64,000 nucleotides of DNA from a virus: positions 60,774 to 124,773 of the IMG/VR virus record IMGVR_UViG_3300036792_000363. One strand, written 5' to 3'. This document shows positions 21,619 through 29,182 of this stretch, in pieces; within the stretch, counting starts at the first letter, position 1; each line of letters starts with the position of its first letter. The notes under the pieces were generated by a model that ran no database searches, was not told the DNA's origin, and saw only the letters and a list, made by a program, of their open reading frames with translations. A program made the position numbers and the translations under genes.

Positions 21619-21636
21619 TATTACGTGAAGCGCCCG

Positions 21637-21709
21637 TGGAGCCTACGCGATTCGAACGCGTGACCTTTTGCATGCCATGCAAACGCGCTACCAGCTGCGC
21701 CAAGGCCCC
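21637..21709 (-). tRNA. tRNA-Ala(GGC)
   Basis: Loop ATGGCAT on TTTGC/GCAAA; reads GCC. Confidence 0.88.
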
Positions 21710-21714
21710 AGATA

Positions 21715-21759
21715 GGCGCTCGGCCAGGACGCGATGCGAACACGCCCCGGCCGAGCGCC
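21715..21759 (-). ncRNA. Hairpin with T-arm-like core
   Basis: 11-bp stem GGCGCTCGGCC/GGCCGAGCGCC enclosing GCGTG-TTCGCAT-CGCGT, a T-arm-like hairpin. Looks like the acceptor/T half of a tRNA without the rest. Confidence 0.4.
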
Positions 21760-21768
21760 GGTCAAACT

Positions 21769-21827
21769 GGCGCGACGCCCGGTACAGAGTGATCCCCGGG
21801 AGTAGCTGCTCTATCTTCCGTCGCGCC
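21769..21827 (-). ncRNA. tRNA-like hairpin without T-arm
   Basis: 9-bp stem GGCGCGACG/CGTCGCGCC with internal short stems. Complementary in make-up to the previous element: D/anticodon-like side without a T-loop. Confidence 0.35.
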
Positions 21828-21929
21828 CAAATACACGGCGGCGAGATGGCGCTCGCCGCCTGATGCTCACCGCTATGGTCTTGTCATGTAGCGAGCACGT
21901 CCCCCGGGCCGAGGCCCGGATGGTGCCAG

Positions 21930-22003
21930 CAGGGGCGGCAGGATTTGAACCCGCGACGCGCAGTTTTGGAGGCTGCCGTTCTGCCTGGCTGAACTACGCC
22001 CCT
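21930..22003 (-). tRNA. tRNA-Trp(CCA)
   Basis: Loop CTCCAAA; T-arm GCGGG-TTCAAAT. First tRNA after the promoter at 22279-22308. Confidence 0.88.
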
Positions 22004-22278
22004 ACGTTCAGTTGTGAAACTAGAAAAGCCGCCCGCCAGGATCTTCTCCCGGGGACGGCTCCTGATGAGTCAGGGCCTGGTCCGCTACCCGGGGACCGCC
22101 TCGAAGGTCGGGATGCAGCTGCCTTCGGACAGATGCATGCGTGCGGGGATGGCGTACCACCCTCGTAGCTGCTTCTGATCCGATGACCTGTTCACCATGG
22201 CTCCTACGTTATCCGGGTGCCGGGCCGGCACCAACCGTTTTATCGGACGGGGGGCTTCCGCGCCCGCCGTGAGGTTCC
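22004..22278 (-). other. Leader of the tRNA transcript
   Basis: No gene is supported here. The leader contains hairpins such as GGGTGG-TACG-CCATCCC and CCTGA/TCAGG, and a 17-codon ORF without a ribosome site. It lies between the array promoter and the first tRNA. Confidence 0.5.
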
Positions 22279-22310
22279 ACCATACCGCGCTTGCTTGACT
22301 CGTGTCAAGC
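22279..22310 (-). promoter_or_regulatory. Sigma-70 promoter of tRNA array with palindromic operator
   Basis: TTGACA (22303-22308), 18-bp spacer, TATGGT (22279-22284), reading into the tRNAs. The minus-35 lies in the perfect palindrome GCTTGAC-TCGT-GTCAAGC (22293-22310), shared with two other promoters and, imperfectly, with two more sites counted in total as four. Confidence 0.75.
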
Positions 22311-22562
22311 GCCGAATCCCGTGACGATCGTCCCCCGGTCGGCCACCACCGCGCGGGCCACCACCTCGTCCGTCGCGGCGCGGATGTCGACCGGGCTGAC
22401 GTAGGTCCGCTCCCCCGCCATGACCCGCACCGCGGCGATGGCGTCCAGCAGGCGGAACGGGTCCTCGCCCACCAGGCCGGCCAGGGCGCTCACCGACTCC
22501 TCGCCGTCCTCCGGCCCGAGCGTGGCCGCGTACTCCATCAGGCGCTCGAACGGCATCCGCAT
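22305..22562 (-). CDS. Small unrecognised protein, 85 aa
   Basis: 85 residues; ATG (a second ATG two codons later). Helical, acidic (MEYAATLGPEDGEESVSALAGL); no family recognised. TACGAT ends 9 nt before the ATG with TGTCGA 17 nt further up, a possible leaderless promoter. Its stop codon lies inside the tRNA-array operator. Confidence 0.65.
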   Translation of the reverse strand: MRMPFERLMEYAATLGPEDGEESVSALAGLVGEDPFRLLDAIAAVRVMAGERTYVSPVDIRAATDEVVARAVVADRGTIVTGFGA

Positions 22563-22670
22563 TCGTCCATTATCGTACGAATCCGTTCGGTTAGTCGACA
22601 CCCCCGCCCGCGCCCGGCACACTGGGGGTGCGGGGTAAGCCTTTCCCCCGCGCGCACCATGGGCGGGTGC

Positions 22671-22907
22671 TCAAGGGGAGGCCCGGGCAGCGGGCCTCCC
22701 CTGCCTGCTCACCAGCCACCCCCGGTGCTGCCGGACGAAATCGTGGTAGGCGGTGCCGAGGCCGCACTCCGCGCAGGTCAGCATCCCGTTCATCGAGGTG
22801 ATGAACGGCAGCCTGTTCCGGCGCCGCATCAGGCCCGCCTCAATCTTGAAGAAGATCCCGCCGCAGAACGGGCACCGGAGGCGGAACGGGGGACGACGCA
22901 GGCGCAC
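22671..22907 (-). CDS. Zinc-ribbon protein, 78 aa
   Basis: 78 residues from a GTG, 9 nt after the terminase stop. Two Cys pairs (CPFCGG at 12-17, CAECGL near 45-50) form a zinc ribbon. The last codons run through an 11-bp hairpin. The place after the terminase gene suggests a packaging accessory or a DNA-binding role; not recognised further. Confidence 0.7.
   Translation of the reverse strand: MRLRRPPFRLRCPFCGGIFFKIEAGLMRRRNRLPFITSMNGMLTCAECGLGTAYHDFVRQHRGWLVSRQGRPAARASP
22674..22702 (-). terminator. Terminator of terminase operon
   Basis: 11-bp perfect stem AGGGGAGGCCC/GGGCCTCCCCT with 7-nt loop, immediately followed by the stop codon TGA of the zinc-ribbon gene. Confidence 0.65.
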
Positions 22908-22916
22908 CGGCCCAGG

Positions 22917-24884
22917 CTACTGCTGCCACCCGGCCTCCGGCCCCCAGTCGTCCATGAACCCGCCCGCGTGCTCCATCCCGGCCCGGGACGGGGGCAGGAA
23001 GGCATCGGGCCCGAGCTGCGAGAGCGACGGCATGCCGGCGGGCGTGAACCCCTCCAGGCCGCTGTGCGGCCCGTAGAACTGGATCTGGCCCGGGTAGGCG
23101 CGCTTGCCGGCCGGGTCCTCGGCGCCGCCGACCTCCAGCGCCCCCACCACCGCGCCGGCCAGGGAGTCGGCCTCGTCCTTGGAGCTGTCGCCCAGGTGGT
23201 CGATCTTCCCGCTGGGCAGCCGCGACAGCCCCAGCAGCTCGATGATCGTCAGCTCCCGCAGCGGCATCTCCAGGCGGCCCTCGTACATGACGTCGCGCAG
23301 GGTCCGCCAGCCCTCCTCCGACACGTCGGTGGAGAACCGGTCGGTCTCGATGCCGTGGCTCTCCAGGATCTGCATCGAGTCCTTGCTCTGCCACTGGTCG
23401 AAGGAGAACCGCATGATCGGGAAGCCCATCCGGCGCAGCTCCAGGCACAGCATCCGGGCCCACCGGATCTGGATCTCCATCGGGGGCACCGCGCCGGCGT
23501 CGGACTGGTAGGACAGGGTGAAGTCGACCTTCACCACCGGGCGGCGCTCGCTCACCTGGATCTCCAGGCCCTGCTCGTCCGCGCCGGTGAGCGCGTGGTC
23601 CTGCCAGCGCTTCACGTGCGCCATGCTCACGCCGGCCCGGTCGCCGGAGGCCGCCAGGTCGGCGTGCATGGCGTACAGCGCGCCCTTCACCGCGAACAGC
23701 TCCGGGGAGAACGTGTAGACCGGCCGCCAGCTGGCCCCCTCGCGCACGTAGCCGACGCTGACCGGCGGCTGCGCGTACTCGGTGCAGCAGTCGCGGATGG
23801 CGGCCTCGTTGGCGAAGTAGGGGTTGATCGCCCGCCGCGGCTTGCACTCGTACTTGGCCTCCGCCAGCGCCGGGTCCTTCTCGTAGTCCTCCGCGAACGC
23901 CGCCTTGCCGGAGATGCGGGGGTTGGCCTCCCAGGTGGCGAGCGGGCCCGACACGTAGTAGCGGCTCGCCTCGCCCTTGGCCGCGTTGTCGGCCTTGCCC
24001 TTCGCGACCAGCTGCTGGATGGTCGAGCCGAGGTAGCGCGGGTAGCTGATGTGCACGTTCTTGAACACCTCGGGGAACCGGGTGGTGGCCGAGGTCCGGA
24101 TCATGTCCAGGATCGCCTCGGCGGAGCTGCTCGACTCGCGCTGCTTCGGCCCCGACGACCTGGCCAGCTCCGCCGCCGAACGGAAGGCGTCGATCTCGTC
24201 GGCGATGCCGAGGATCAGGTTGAGGCCCTCCTGGCTGTCGGCGTCGCTGTGGCCCGACACCGCCTCGATGTTGTGCTCGAACCTGATCGTGTCCAGCAGC
24301 GCGGTGGTGCGCTCGCCGCGGGCGCCGCGGCGCTGGCGGTCGGCGGCGTCGAGGATGTCGATGCCGCCGACCCGCTGGAACCAGCAGCCGGGCCGCTGCA
24401 CCGCGCGGCGCATGGGGGCGAAGAACGCGCGCTGGGCCTGCTTCGAAGAAGATGCGACGTTGAGGACGTGGATCGAATCCTGTTCGGGCATCTGGTAGTA
24501 AAGCTGCGGACTGCGCAGGCACAGCAGCAGGTAGCAGACCCGCATGGCGATCATCCGGCAGGTGTGGTCCTTGCCCCCGCCCTTGCCCCACTCCAGCTCC
24601 AGGAAGTTGACCATCCGGCACGGGGCCGACCAGTAGGCGCGCACGGCCGGGTCGGCGCTGTCGGCCAGCAGCTTGTAGGTCTCGGGGTAGTAGACCCGCT
24701 CGGCGTGCCGGACCGCCTCGTACTGCACGTCGGACAGCGGCGGGTTGGCCATGTACCCGCGGTCGCGCACGAACACGTCGAGCGGGACCGGCTCCTCCTC
24801 GAAGACCGAGAACCCGGGCGCGCTGGTGCCGGCGGCGCCGACGTTCCCGAGCAGCGCCGCCGCGGCGGCGCCGGGGGTGGTCAC
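22917..24884 (-). CDS. Terminase large subunit
   Basis: 655 residues from a GTG overlapping the upstream stop (GTGA). ATPase: Walker A-like WGKGGGKD around residue 98-105 and Walker B GIADEIDAF around 228-236. Nuclease: SFDQWQSKDS near residue 493-502, followed by the conserved GIETDRFSTDVSE region. It packages DNA through the portal with ATP and cuts concatemers. The order is unusual: it precedes the tRNA array and lies about 7.7 kb from the portal gene. Confidence 0.92.
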   Translation of the reverse strand: MTTPGAAAAALLGNVGAAGTSAPGFSVFEEEPVPLDVFVRDRGYMANPPLSDVQYEAVRHAERVYYPETYKLLADSADPAVRAYWSAPCRMVNFLELEWGKGGGKDHTCRMIAMRVCYLLLCLRSPQLYYQMPEQDSIHVLNVASSSKQAQRAFFAPMRRAVQRPGCWFQRVGGIDILDAADRQRRGARGERTTALLDTIRFEHNIEAVSGHSDADSQEGLNLILGIADEIDAFRSAAELARSSGPKQRESSSSAEAILDMIRTSATTRFPEVFKNVHISYPRYLGSTIQQLVAKGKADNAAKGEASRYYVSGPLATWEANPRISGKAAFAEDYEKDPALAEAKYECKPRRAINPYFANEAAIRDCCTEYAQPPVSVGYVREGASWRPVYTFSPELFAVKGALYAMHADLAASGDRAGVSMAHVKRWQDHALTGADEQGLEIQVSERRPVVKVDFTLSYQSDAGAVPPMEIQIRWARMLCLELRRMGFPIMRFSFDQWQSKDSMQILESHGIETDRFSTDVSEEGWRTLRDVMYEGRLEMPLRELTIIELLGLSRLPSGKIDHLGDSSKDEADSLAGAVVGALEVGGAEDPAGKRAYPGQIQFYGPHSGLEGFTPAGMPSLSQLGPDAFLPPSRAGMEHAGGFMDDWGPEAGWQQ

Positions 24885-25054
24885 GCGGGCGGGACCCGCC
24901 CCGGCCACCACCGGTAGTGCAGGTACAGGTGGATGGCGATGGAGATCATCCCCAGCAGGAACACGCCTTCCGCGTCGAACGGGTTATGGCCCTTGCCCGC
25001 CCAGTGCAGGACGAAAGCGATGAGCCACAGGACTCCGGCGATGATCGCGAACAT
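24881..25054 (-). CDS. Small two-helix membrane protein, 57 aa
   Basis: 57 residues; ATG with GAGGAG 10 nt upstream. Two hydrophobic segments (2-18 FAIIAGVLWLIAFVLHW and 33-46) separated by a short Gly/Asp loop. Resembles the short membrane proteins common in actinophages, some of which act as holins; the endolysin gene is far away, so this is not assured. Its stop overlaps the terminase start. Confidence 0.7.
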   Translation of the reverse strand: MFAIIAGVLWLIAFVLHWAGKGHNPFDAEGVFLLGMISIAIHLYLHYRWWPGRVPPA

Positions 25055-25067
25055 GTCTACCAGCTCC

Positions 25068-25868
25068 TCACCAGTTGCGCTTCGGGGTCGACCCGGGCCG
25101 GTGCAGCGGCCCGCCGTCGTGGTGGCTGTCGCCCGCGTGCTGGTGCGGGTGGCTGTGGGCGCCCGACTGGAAGTGGGTGTGCGTGTGGGTCCCGTTGAAC
25201 GGCCCGTGGTTCATCGGGATGCCGCCGTCCCCCGCCGCCTTGGCGGCCAGCTCGATCATCGACGCGGCGGCCTTCTCGCCGTCCTCGTCCGACTGCCCGA
25301 ACCCCGGCAGCGTGCTGACGTCCACCCCGAACTTGGGGGCCTTCCTGCGGATGAGGGCCTGGGCGGCCTTCCAGTCGCCGTGGTGCGAGGCGGCCAGGGT
25401 CGCGGCGGAGTGCAGCTGCCGCACGCTCTTGACCGGGTACGACCCGTCCGGCAGCGCGTCGCCCTCGTCGGCGGCGGCCCTGCGGCCTTTCGCGGTCTCG
25501 CTGGGCGGCGTCAGCGTCACCATGTCGATGTCGAGCCCGGGGCGTCCCGACAGCATCGCCGCCAGCGACCCCGCCAGCCGGGACGCCTTCACCTTCTTGT
25601 CGGACCGGGCGCACATCGACGACGCCCGCGCGGCCGGGACGCCCTTCTTCACCAGGGCCTTGTAGGTAGGGTGGTCGGCGTGCCCGCCGCCATCGCCATC
25701 GCCCCCCTTGCCGTCGTCGCCCTTGCCGCGGTCGTCCTCATCGTCGTCGGACGCAAGCAGGACGGCTAGCTCGCCGGCGGCCGTCTGCACGGCCAGCAGG
25801 AGGTCGGCGTCCGGGTCGGCCGGGGCGGGTCCGCCGCCCGCCAGCGCCAGGACCTTATCGAGCGACAT
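25068..25868 (-). CDS. Structural-region protein with His-rich C-terminus
   Basis: 266 residues. An Asp/Gly-rich linker (42-64) is followed by HPTYKALVKKGVPAARASSMC and LPDGSYPVKSVRQLHSA...IRRKAPKFG, a short segment repeatedly seen in phage capsid-associated proteins. The C-terminal 50 residues hold 16 or so histidines (HTHTHF, HSHPHQH), probably metal binding. ATG with GGGGAGG upstream. Function unknown; likely virion or maturation related. Confidence 0.7.
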   Translation of the reverse strand: MSLDKVLALAGGGPAPADPDADLLLAVQTAAGELAVLLASDDDEDDRGKGDDGKGGDGDGGGHADHPTYKALVKKGVPAARASSMCARSDKKVKASRLAGSLAAMLSGRPGLDIDMVTLTPPSETAKGRRAAADEGDALPDGSYPVKSVRQLHSAATLAASHHGDWKAAQALIRRKAPKFGVDVSTLPGFGQSDEDGEKAAASMIELAAKAAGDGGIPMNHGPFNGTHTHTHFQSGAHSHPHQHAGDSHHDGGPLHRPGSTPKRNW

Positions 25869-25895
25869 CAGGGGCCTCCCCGTCGGCGTGGGTTC

Positions 25896-25909
25896 CCCGT
25901 GCCAATCGG
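25896..25909 (-). promoter_or_regulatory. CCGATT element with 27-nt leader
   Basis: CCGATTGGCACGGG lies 41 nt before the ATG at 25868, which has its own Shine-Dalgarno; fits a promoter better than a translation signal. Confidence 0.5.
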
Positions 25910-27514
25910 TTACCTGCCCGCCAGGGTCACCCGCTCGACCGCGCTCAGCTTCGCAGCCGGGGTCTGGTTGCCGGTGTCGGCCACCGTCTGCGGGCTGTTC
26001 TGCGGGCTCACCGTCTTCCCGCCGCTGGCCATCCGCCCCGCCTCGGCCCCGGTGTGAGTCGTGCTGCCCATGTCGGCCAGCGCCCGGACGTGGTGCCTGA
26101 TGTGCCGGGCCAGGTCGTGCGCGCCGCTCTCCCAGGCCACCGCGGCGGCGCGGATGGCGAACTGCGCCGCCCCGGCCCGGTTGGTGCCCAGCATCTCCCT
26201 GGCCCTGTCCAGGTAGGCGGTCACCCGGGCCTTGTCCAGCGCGGGCAGGGCCGCCAGCTGCCGCGCGGCGTCCGCGTCGGCGATGTTCAGCAGGTCCTCC
26301 GGCGGCTGGATGAGCGGGGTCCGCCCGCTGACGTCGGAGGTAGCCGGGAAGGACACGTCCTTGCCGGTGGTGATCGGCGCGCCGGCCAGCGCCAGCAAGC
26401 GGTCGAGCGCGGTCATGTCATCCTCCGTGAACCTGCCCAGCTGGGAGGGCCCGTTGTAGACCCCGTGGAAGAACTTCTTGCGGATGCGCTCCGCCAGCGC
26501 CTGCACGTGCTGCTCGGCCTTGCGCCAGGCCAGCTGCCTCGCCGTGCCCTGCTTCATCGCGGTGGTGGCGGACGACTGGGCGGCCGGGGGGACCGCGGTG
26601 AACACGTTGGCGGTGTAGACCGCCGGCATCAGCTCGCTGATGTCGGCCTTGTGCCCGGCGTACAGCGCCGCCTGCGCCGACCGGAGCACCCCCAGCGCCT
26701 CCACCGGGTTGCCGCGCTCGATCTTGGCCGCGGCCTGCTCCAGGAACTTGCGGGCGGTGGCCGACAGGTCCGGCTTGCTGCACTCGGGCACCAGGGCGAT
26801 GCACGCCTTCACCTCGGCCGGGGTCGGCAGCGCGACGTCGGGCGGCAGCGGCGGGCTGGGCGAGATGGTGGCGGCCGGGCGCTGGTGCAGCCCGTACTGG
26901 GCGTAGCTCCCGCCGGTCGGGCTGGTCACCGGGGCGGGGCGGGCGCCGGGCGCGGTCATCATCTGCGGGCCGGCCAGCCCCACCGCGGTGGCCTTCGCCT
27001 CGTGCCCGGCGCTCCGGGCGTGCGCCTTGGCCCGCGACGCCTCCCACTCGGCCACGTTCTTGGCGGCCGCGGCGCGGACGTCGGGGTGGGTGCGCTTGCC
27101 CTTGCCGCTCTTGGTGTCCCACCCGCCCGGGTTGACGCCCGCCGCCCACTTCTTGACGATGCCGATGGCCACCCCGTACGCGCCGTGCTTGCCGTACCGG
27201 CCCACCAGGTGCTTGTAGAGGTGCTCCACGTACGGCGGCAGGTGCTCGCCCTTGATGTGGAACAGCCCCGGCCCTCCGGGCGGGACGGTCGGCTGCACCA
27301 CCGTGGAGGCCTCCGGGGTGCGCGGGGTGAACTTGACCAGCGCGCCGCCGCGGTCGTCCTCGTCGTGCGGGTCGGGCACCGAGCGGCAGTACATGTCCGG
27401 GTGCTCGCGCCCGCCGCCCTCGACGTGCCGGAACCACGGGCACTCGCCGACCAGGTGCACGCGCGCTTCGCGGTCCTCGTGGTCGGCGACCAGCTTCTCC
27501 AGCGCGGCGGCCAT
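25910..27514 (-). CDS. Large structural/maturation-region protein, 534 aa
   Basis: 534 residues. An N-terminal Cys/His segment (CPWFRHVEGGG) is followed by LPPYVEHLYKHLVGRYGKHGAYGVAIGIVKKWAAG (about 92-126), a helical module common at the ends of actinophage capsid proteases and minor head proteins. Long Ala-rich helices follow. The ATG is set by CCCGATTACCAGTGC directly upstream. It lies upstream of the terminase; a role in head assembly or packaging is likely but unproven. Confidence 0.72.
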   Translation of the reverse strand: MAAALEKLVADHEDREARVHLVGECPWFRHVEGGGREHPDMYCRSVPDPHDEDDRGGALVKFTPRTPEASTVVQPTVPPGGPGLFHIKGEHLPPYVEHLYKHLVGRYGKHGAYGVAIGIVKKWAAGVNPGGWDTKSGKGKRTHPDVRAAAAKNVAEWEASRAKAHARSAGHEAKATAVGLAGPQMMTAPGARPAPVTSPTGGSYAQYGLHQRPAATISPSPPLPPDVALPTPAEVKACIALVPECSKPDLSATARKFLEQAAAKIERGNPVEALGVLRSAQAALYAGHKADISELMPAVYTANVFTAVPPAAQSSATTAMKQGTARQLAWRKAEQHVQALAERIRKKFFHGVYNGPSQLGRFTEDDMTALDRLLALAGAPITTGKDVSFPATSDVSGRTPLIQPPEDLLNIADADAARQLAALPALDKARVTAYLDRAREMLGTNRAGAAQFAIRAAAVAWESGAHDLARHIRHHVRALADMGSTTHTGAEAGRMASGGKTVSPQNSPQTVADTGNQTPAAKLSAVERVTLAGR

Positions 27515-27528
27515 GCACTGGTAATCGG
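27515..27528 (-). promoter_or_regulatory. CCGATTA element, leaderless spacing
   Basis: CCGATTACCAGTGC abuts the ATG at 27514; GTAGCAC just upstream includes the preceding gene's stop. Confidence 0.5.
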
Positions 27529-27531
27529 GTG

Positions 27532-27759
27532 CTACCGCCCCCGAACGCGCCTGCGGGCAGCCCTGTCGCGGCGCGCCTGGTCCCGGGCCTGGTCGCGTGC
27601 CGTCCGCTCCAGCCGGTCGGCGCGGGCCCACTCTGCGGCCACCTCGCGCCCGGCCGTCATCTCGCTGCGCCGGAAATCCGCGTCGGTGGCCAGCCTGTAG
27701 ATCATTCCGAGATTGCCCCTGGGGCGTTCGTCCGGGCTCCGCTTCCTGAATAGCCTCAT
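27532..27759 (-). CDS. Small Arg-rich protein, 75 aa
   Basis: 75 residues, strongly basic with Arg-rich helical C-terminal half (RDQARDQARRDRAARRR), so nucleic-acid binding is likely. Start follows CCGTATCAGGGGT. No family recognised. Near the terminase genes; a small-terminase or DNA-bridging role is conceivable only. Confidence 0.65.
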   Translation of the reverse strand: MRLFRKRSPDERPRGNLGMIYRLATDADFRRSEMTAGREVAAEWARADRLERTARDQARDQARRDRAARRRVRGR

Positions 27760-27778
27760 ACCCCTGATACGGAGGGGA

Positions 27779-28219
27779 TCAGGCGGCCGCCAGGGCGTCC
27801 ACGAACTTGTCCTGCAGCAGCGCGCGCAGCCCCGCGTCGTGCACCTCGCCCAGCACCGCCAGGAACACGTCCCGCACCCGCTCGGGCGACAGGCCCTCCA
27901 CCCGCGGCCTGCTCTTCATCCGCACGTCGTCCCACGTCTTGGCGATCTGCTCCCAGGCCAGGATCGCGTCCTTCTCCTGCCCGGGGTGCTGGTAGCCGTC
28001 GTCGGTGCCGTAGCCCTTGCGGGAGGTCTGCTGGTGCTTGAAGAACCAGTTGAGCATGACGCTCGTGCGCATGATCTGCGCGGCCGACATGTCCAGGCCC
28101 TCGCACTCGCGGCGCGCGGTGGCGTAGAACTCCTCGTAGCTGCTGCGCAGGTCCACGTCGGTCACGGAGGCGGGGCAGGTGAACAGCCCGTCGAACTTGT
28201 CCCAGTTAGCGTCGGCCAC
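27779..28219 (-). CDS. Unrecognised protein, 146 aa (possible small terminase position)
   Basis: 146 residues from a GTG set by CCCGATTACCAGGGC directly upstream. All-helical appearance (QIMRTSVMLNWFFKHQQTSRKGYG). Lies in the region upstream of the large terminase where small subunits are usually encoded, but I cannot see a clear HTH, so the assignment stays open. Confidence 0.65.
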   Translation of the reverse strand: MADANWDKFDGLFTCPASVTDVDLRSSYEEFYATARRECEGLDMSAAQIMRTSVMLNWFFKHQQTSRKGYGTDDGYQHPGQEKDAILAWEQIAKTWDDVRMKSRPRVEGLSPERVRDVFLAVLGEVHDAGLRALLQDKFVDALAAA

Positions 28220-28394
28220 GCCCTGGTAATCGGGTCGGCCCGTGGTGCGGGCACTCCGGGTCGGTGGTGAGGCGCACCCAGCCCTTGCCGTAGCCGCGCG
28301 TCTCCTTCAGGGCGTACTCGCACGGGCACAGGTCGTCGTGGTAGACGTAGACGATCCAGGCCCGCAGGCTCTCGTCCTCGCTAACGCGGGTCAG
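28206..28394 (-). CDS. Small Cys/His protein, 62 aa, probable CTG start
   Basis: About 62 residues: WIVYVYHDDLCPCEYALKET, then CPHH, a likely zinc site. No in-frame ATG, GTG or TTG lies near; the only candidate overlapping the upstream stop in the pattern used by neighbours is CTG (CTGA). Protein-like composition supports it. Overlaps the next gene's start. Confidence 0.5.
   Translation of the reverse strand: MTRVSEDESLRAWIVYVYHDDLCPCEYALKETRGYGKGWVRLTTDPECPHHGPTRLPGRGRR
28220..28233 (-). promoter_or_regulatory. CCGATTA element, leaderless spacing
   Basis: CCGATTACCAGGGC abuts the GTG at 28219 and lies inside the 3' end of the preceding gene. Confidence 0.5.
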
Positions 28395-29182
28395 CCGGGC
28401 ATCCCCGACAGCCGCATCCGGTACCGCCCGCCCTCCCGGTGCGGCCGGAACGAGCGCGACTGCTGCCCGGGGAACATGTGCGGCAGCGACGCCCAGCCGC
28501 CGAACTCGCCGATCGTCTGACTGCGGGCGGCGTCCGGCACGATGCACGACCAGCCGCCGGCCTGGACGAGGCGCTGCAGGTTCCAGTCGTAGCCGGAGTC
28601 CTGGTCGCCGCCCGAGTCGCAGTCCCAGTCCCAGGCCGGGCGCATCACCGTCAGCCAGGTGCCCCGGCGGACCATCCACACCCAGGGGTTGAAGTAGGGC
28701 AGCTGCCGCGCCCGCCACTGGTCGGCGTCCTGGTCCTGGCGGGGGCCGTCCAGCCCGTCCCAGCCGGTGCCGCCCTGGTTGTGGGCGAGCACGGCGAGCA
28801 CCCCATCCAGGTACCAGTGCTTCGACCACTCGAACCAGGCGAGGGCGTCGTCGGAGACGATGACGTCCTCCTCGCCGCAGATCACGTACTCCGGCCGGGT
28901 CTCGCCGAACGCGCGGTCGATGCCCTCGCCCAGCGCCCGGTGCATGCCGGGGCTCTCGCGCGCCTCGATGCTGTCGCGGAACACGACGACCGGGCGGCCG
29001 AGATCCGCCTCCGCCTCCTTGATGACGTCCATCTGGTCGTCCCACCGGTGCGACATGCCGAGCGCGACGATGACGCGGCCAAGCTCGCCGACCTCCGGGC
29101 ACGCCGCCCAGCTGGCCAGCGTCTCGCGCAGGTACTCGGGCCGCTTGTAGGCGGTGATGAGCAGCGCGGTGTCACCCAGCAC
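28391..29182 (-). CDS. Glycosyltransferase (GNT-I/GT-A-like)
   Basis: 263 residues from a GTG with GAGGGGG upstream. Opens with LLITAYKRPEYLRETLASW, the Rossmann start of GT-A enzymes, and has CGEEDVIVSDDAL (about 99-111) with the acidic metal-binding cluster, then LPYFNPWVWMVRR for acceptor binding. Likely transfers a sugar from a nucleotide-sugar. It overlaps the next glycosyltransferase gene. Target could be DNA bases, virion proteins or host glycans. Confidence 0.8.
   Translation of the reverse strand: MLGDTALLITAYKRPEYLRETLASWAACPEVGELGRVIVALGMSHRWDDQMDVIKEAEADLGRPVVVFRDSIEARESPGMHRALGEGIDRAFGETRPEYVICGEEDVIVSDDALAWFEWSKHWYLDGVLAVLAHNQGGTGWDGLDGPRQDQDADQWRARQLPYFNPWVWMVRRGTWLTVMRPAWDWDCDSGGDQDSGYDWNLQRLVQAGGWSCIVPDAARSQTIGEFGGWASLPHMFPGQQSRSFRPHREGGRYRMRLSGMPG

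Noticed and set aside
22061-22125. Hammerhead-like CTGATGAG followed by CGAAG
   Set aside because: The second core should be GAAA and stem II cannot form beyond one pair; it is better explained by the small CCTGA/TCAGG hairpin.
22302-24917. Long plus-strand ORF of 871 codons over the terminase region
   Set aside because: It is the high-GC mirror of the terminase gene; composition is His/Arg/Val-rich without motifs, and the minus strand has clear Walker and nuclease motifs.
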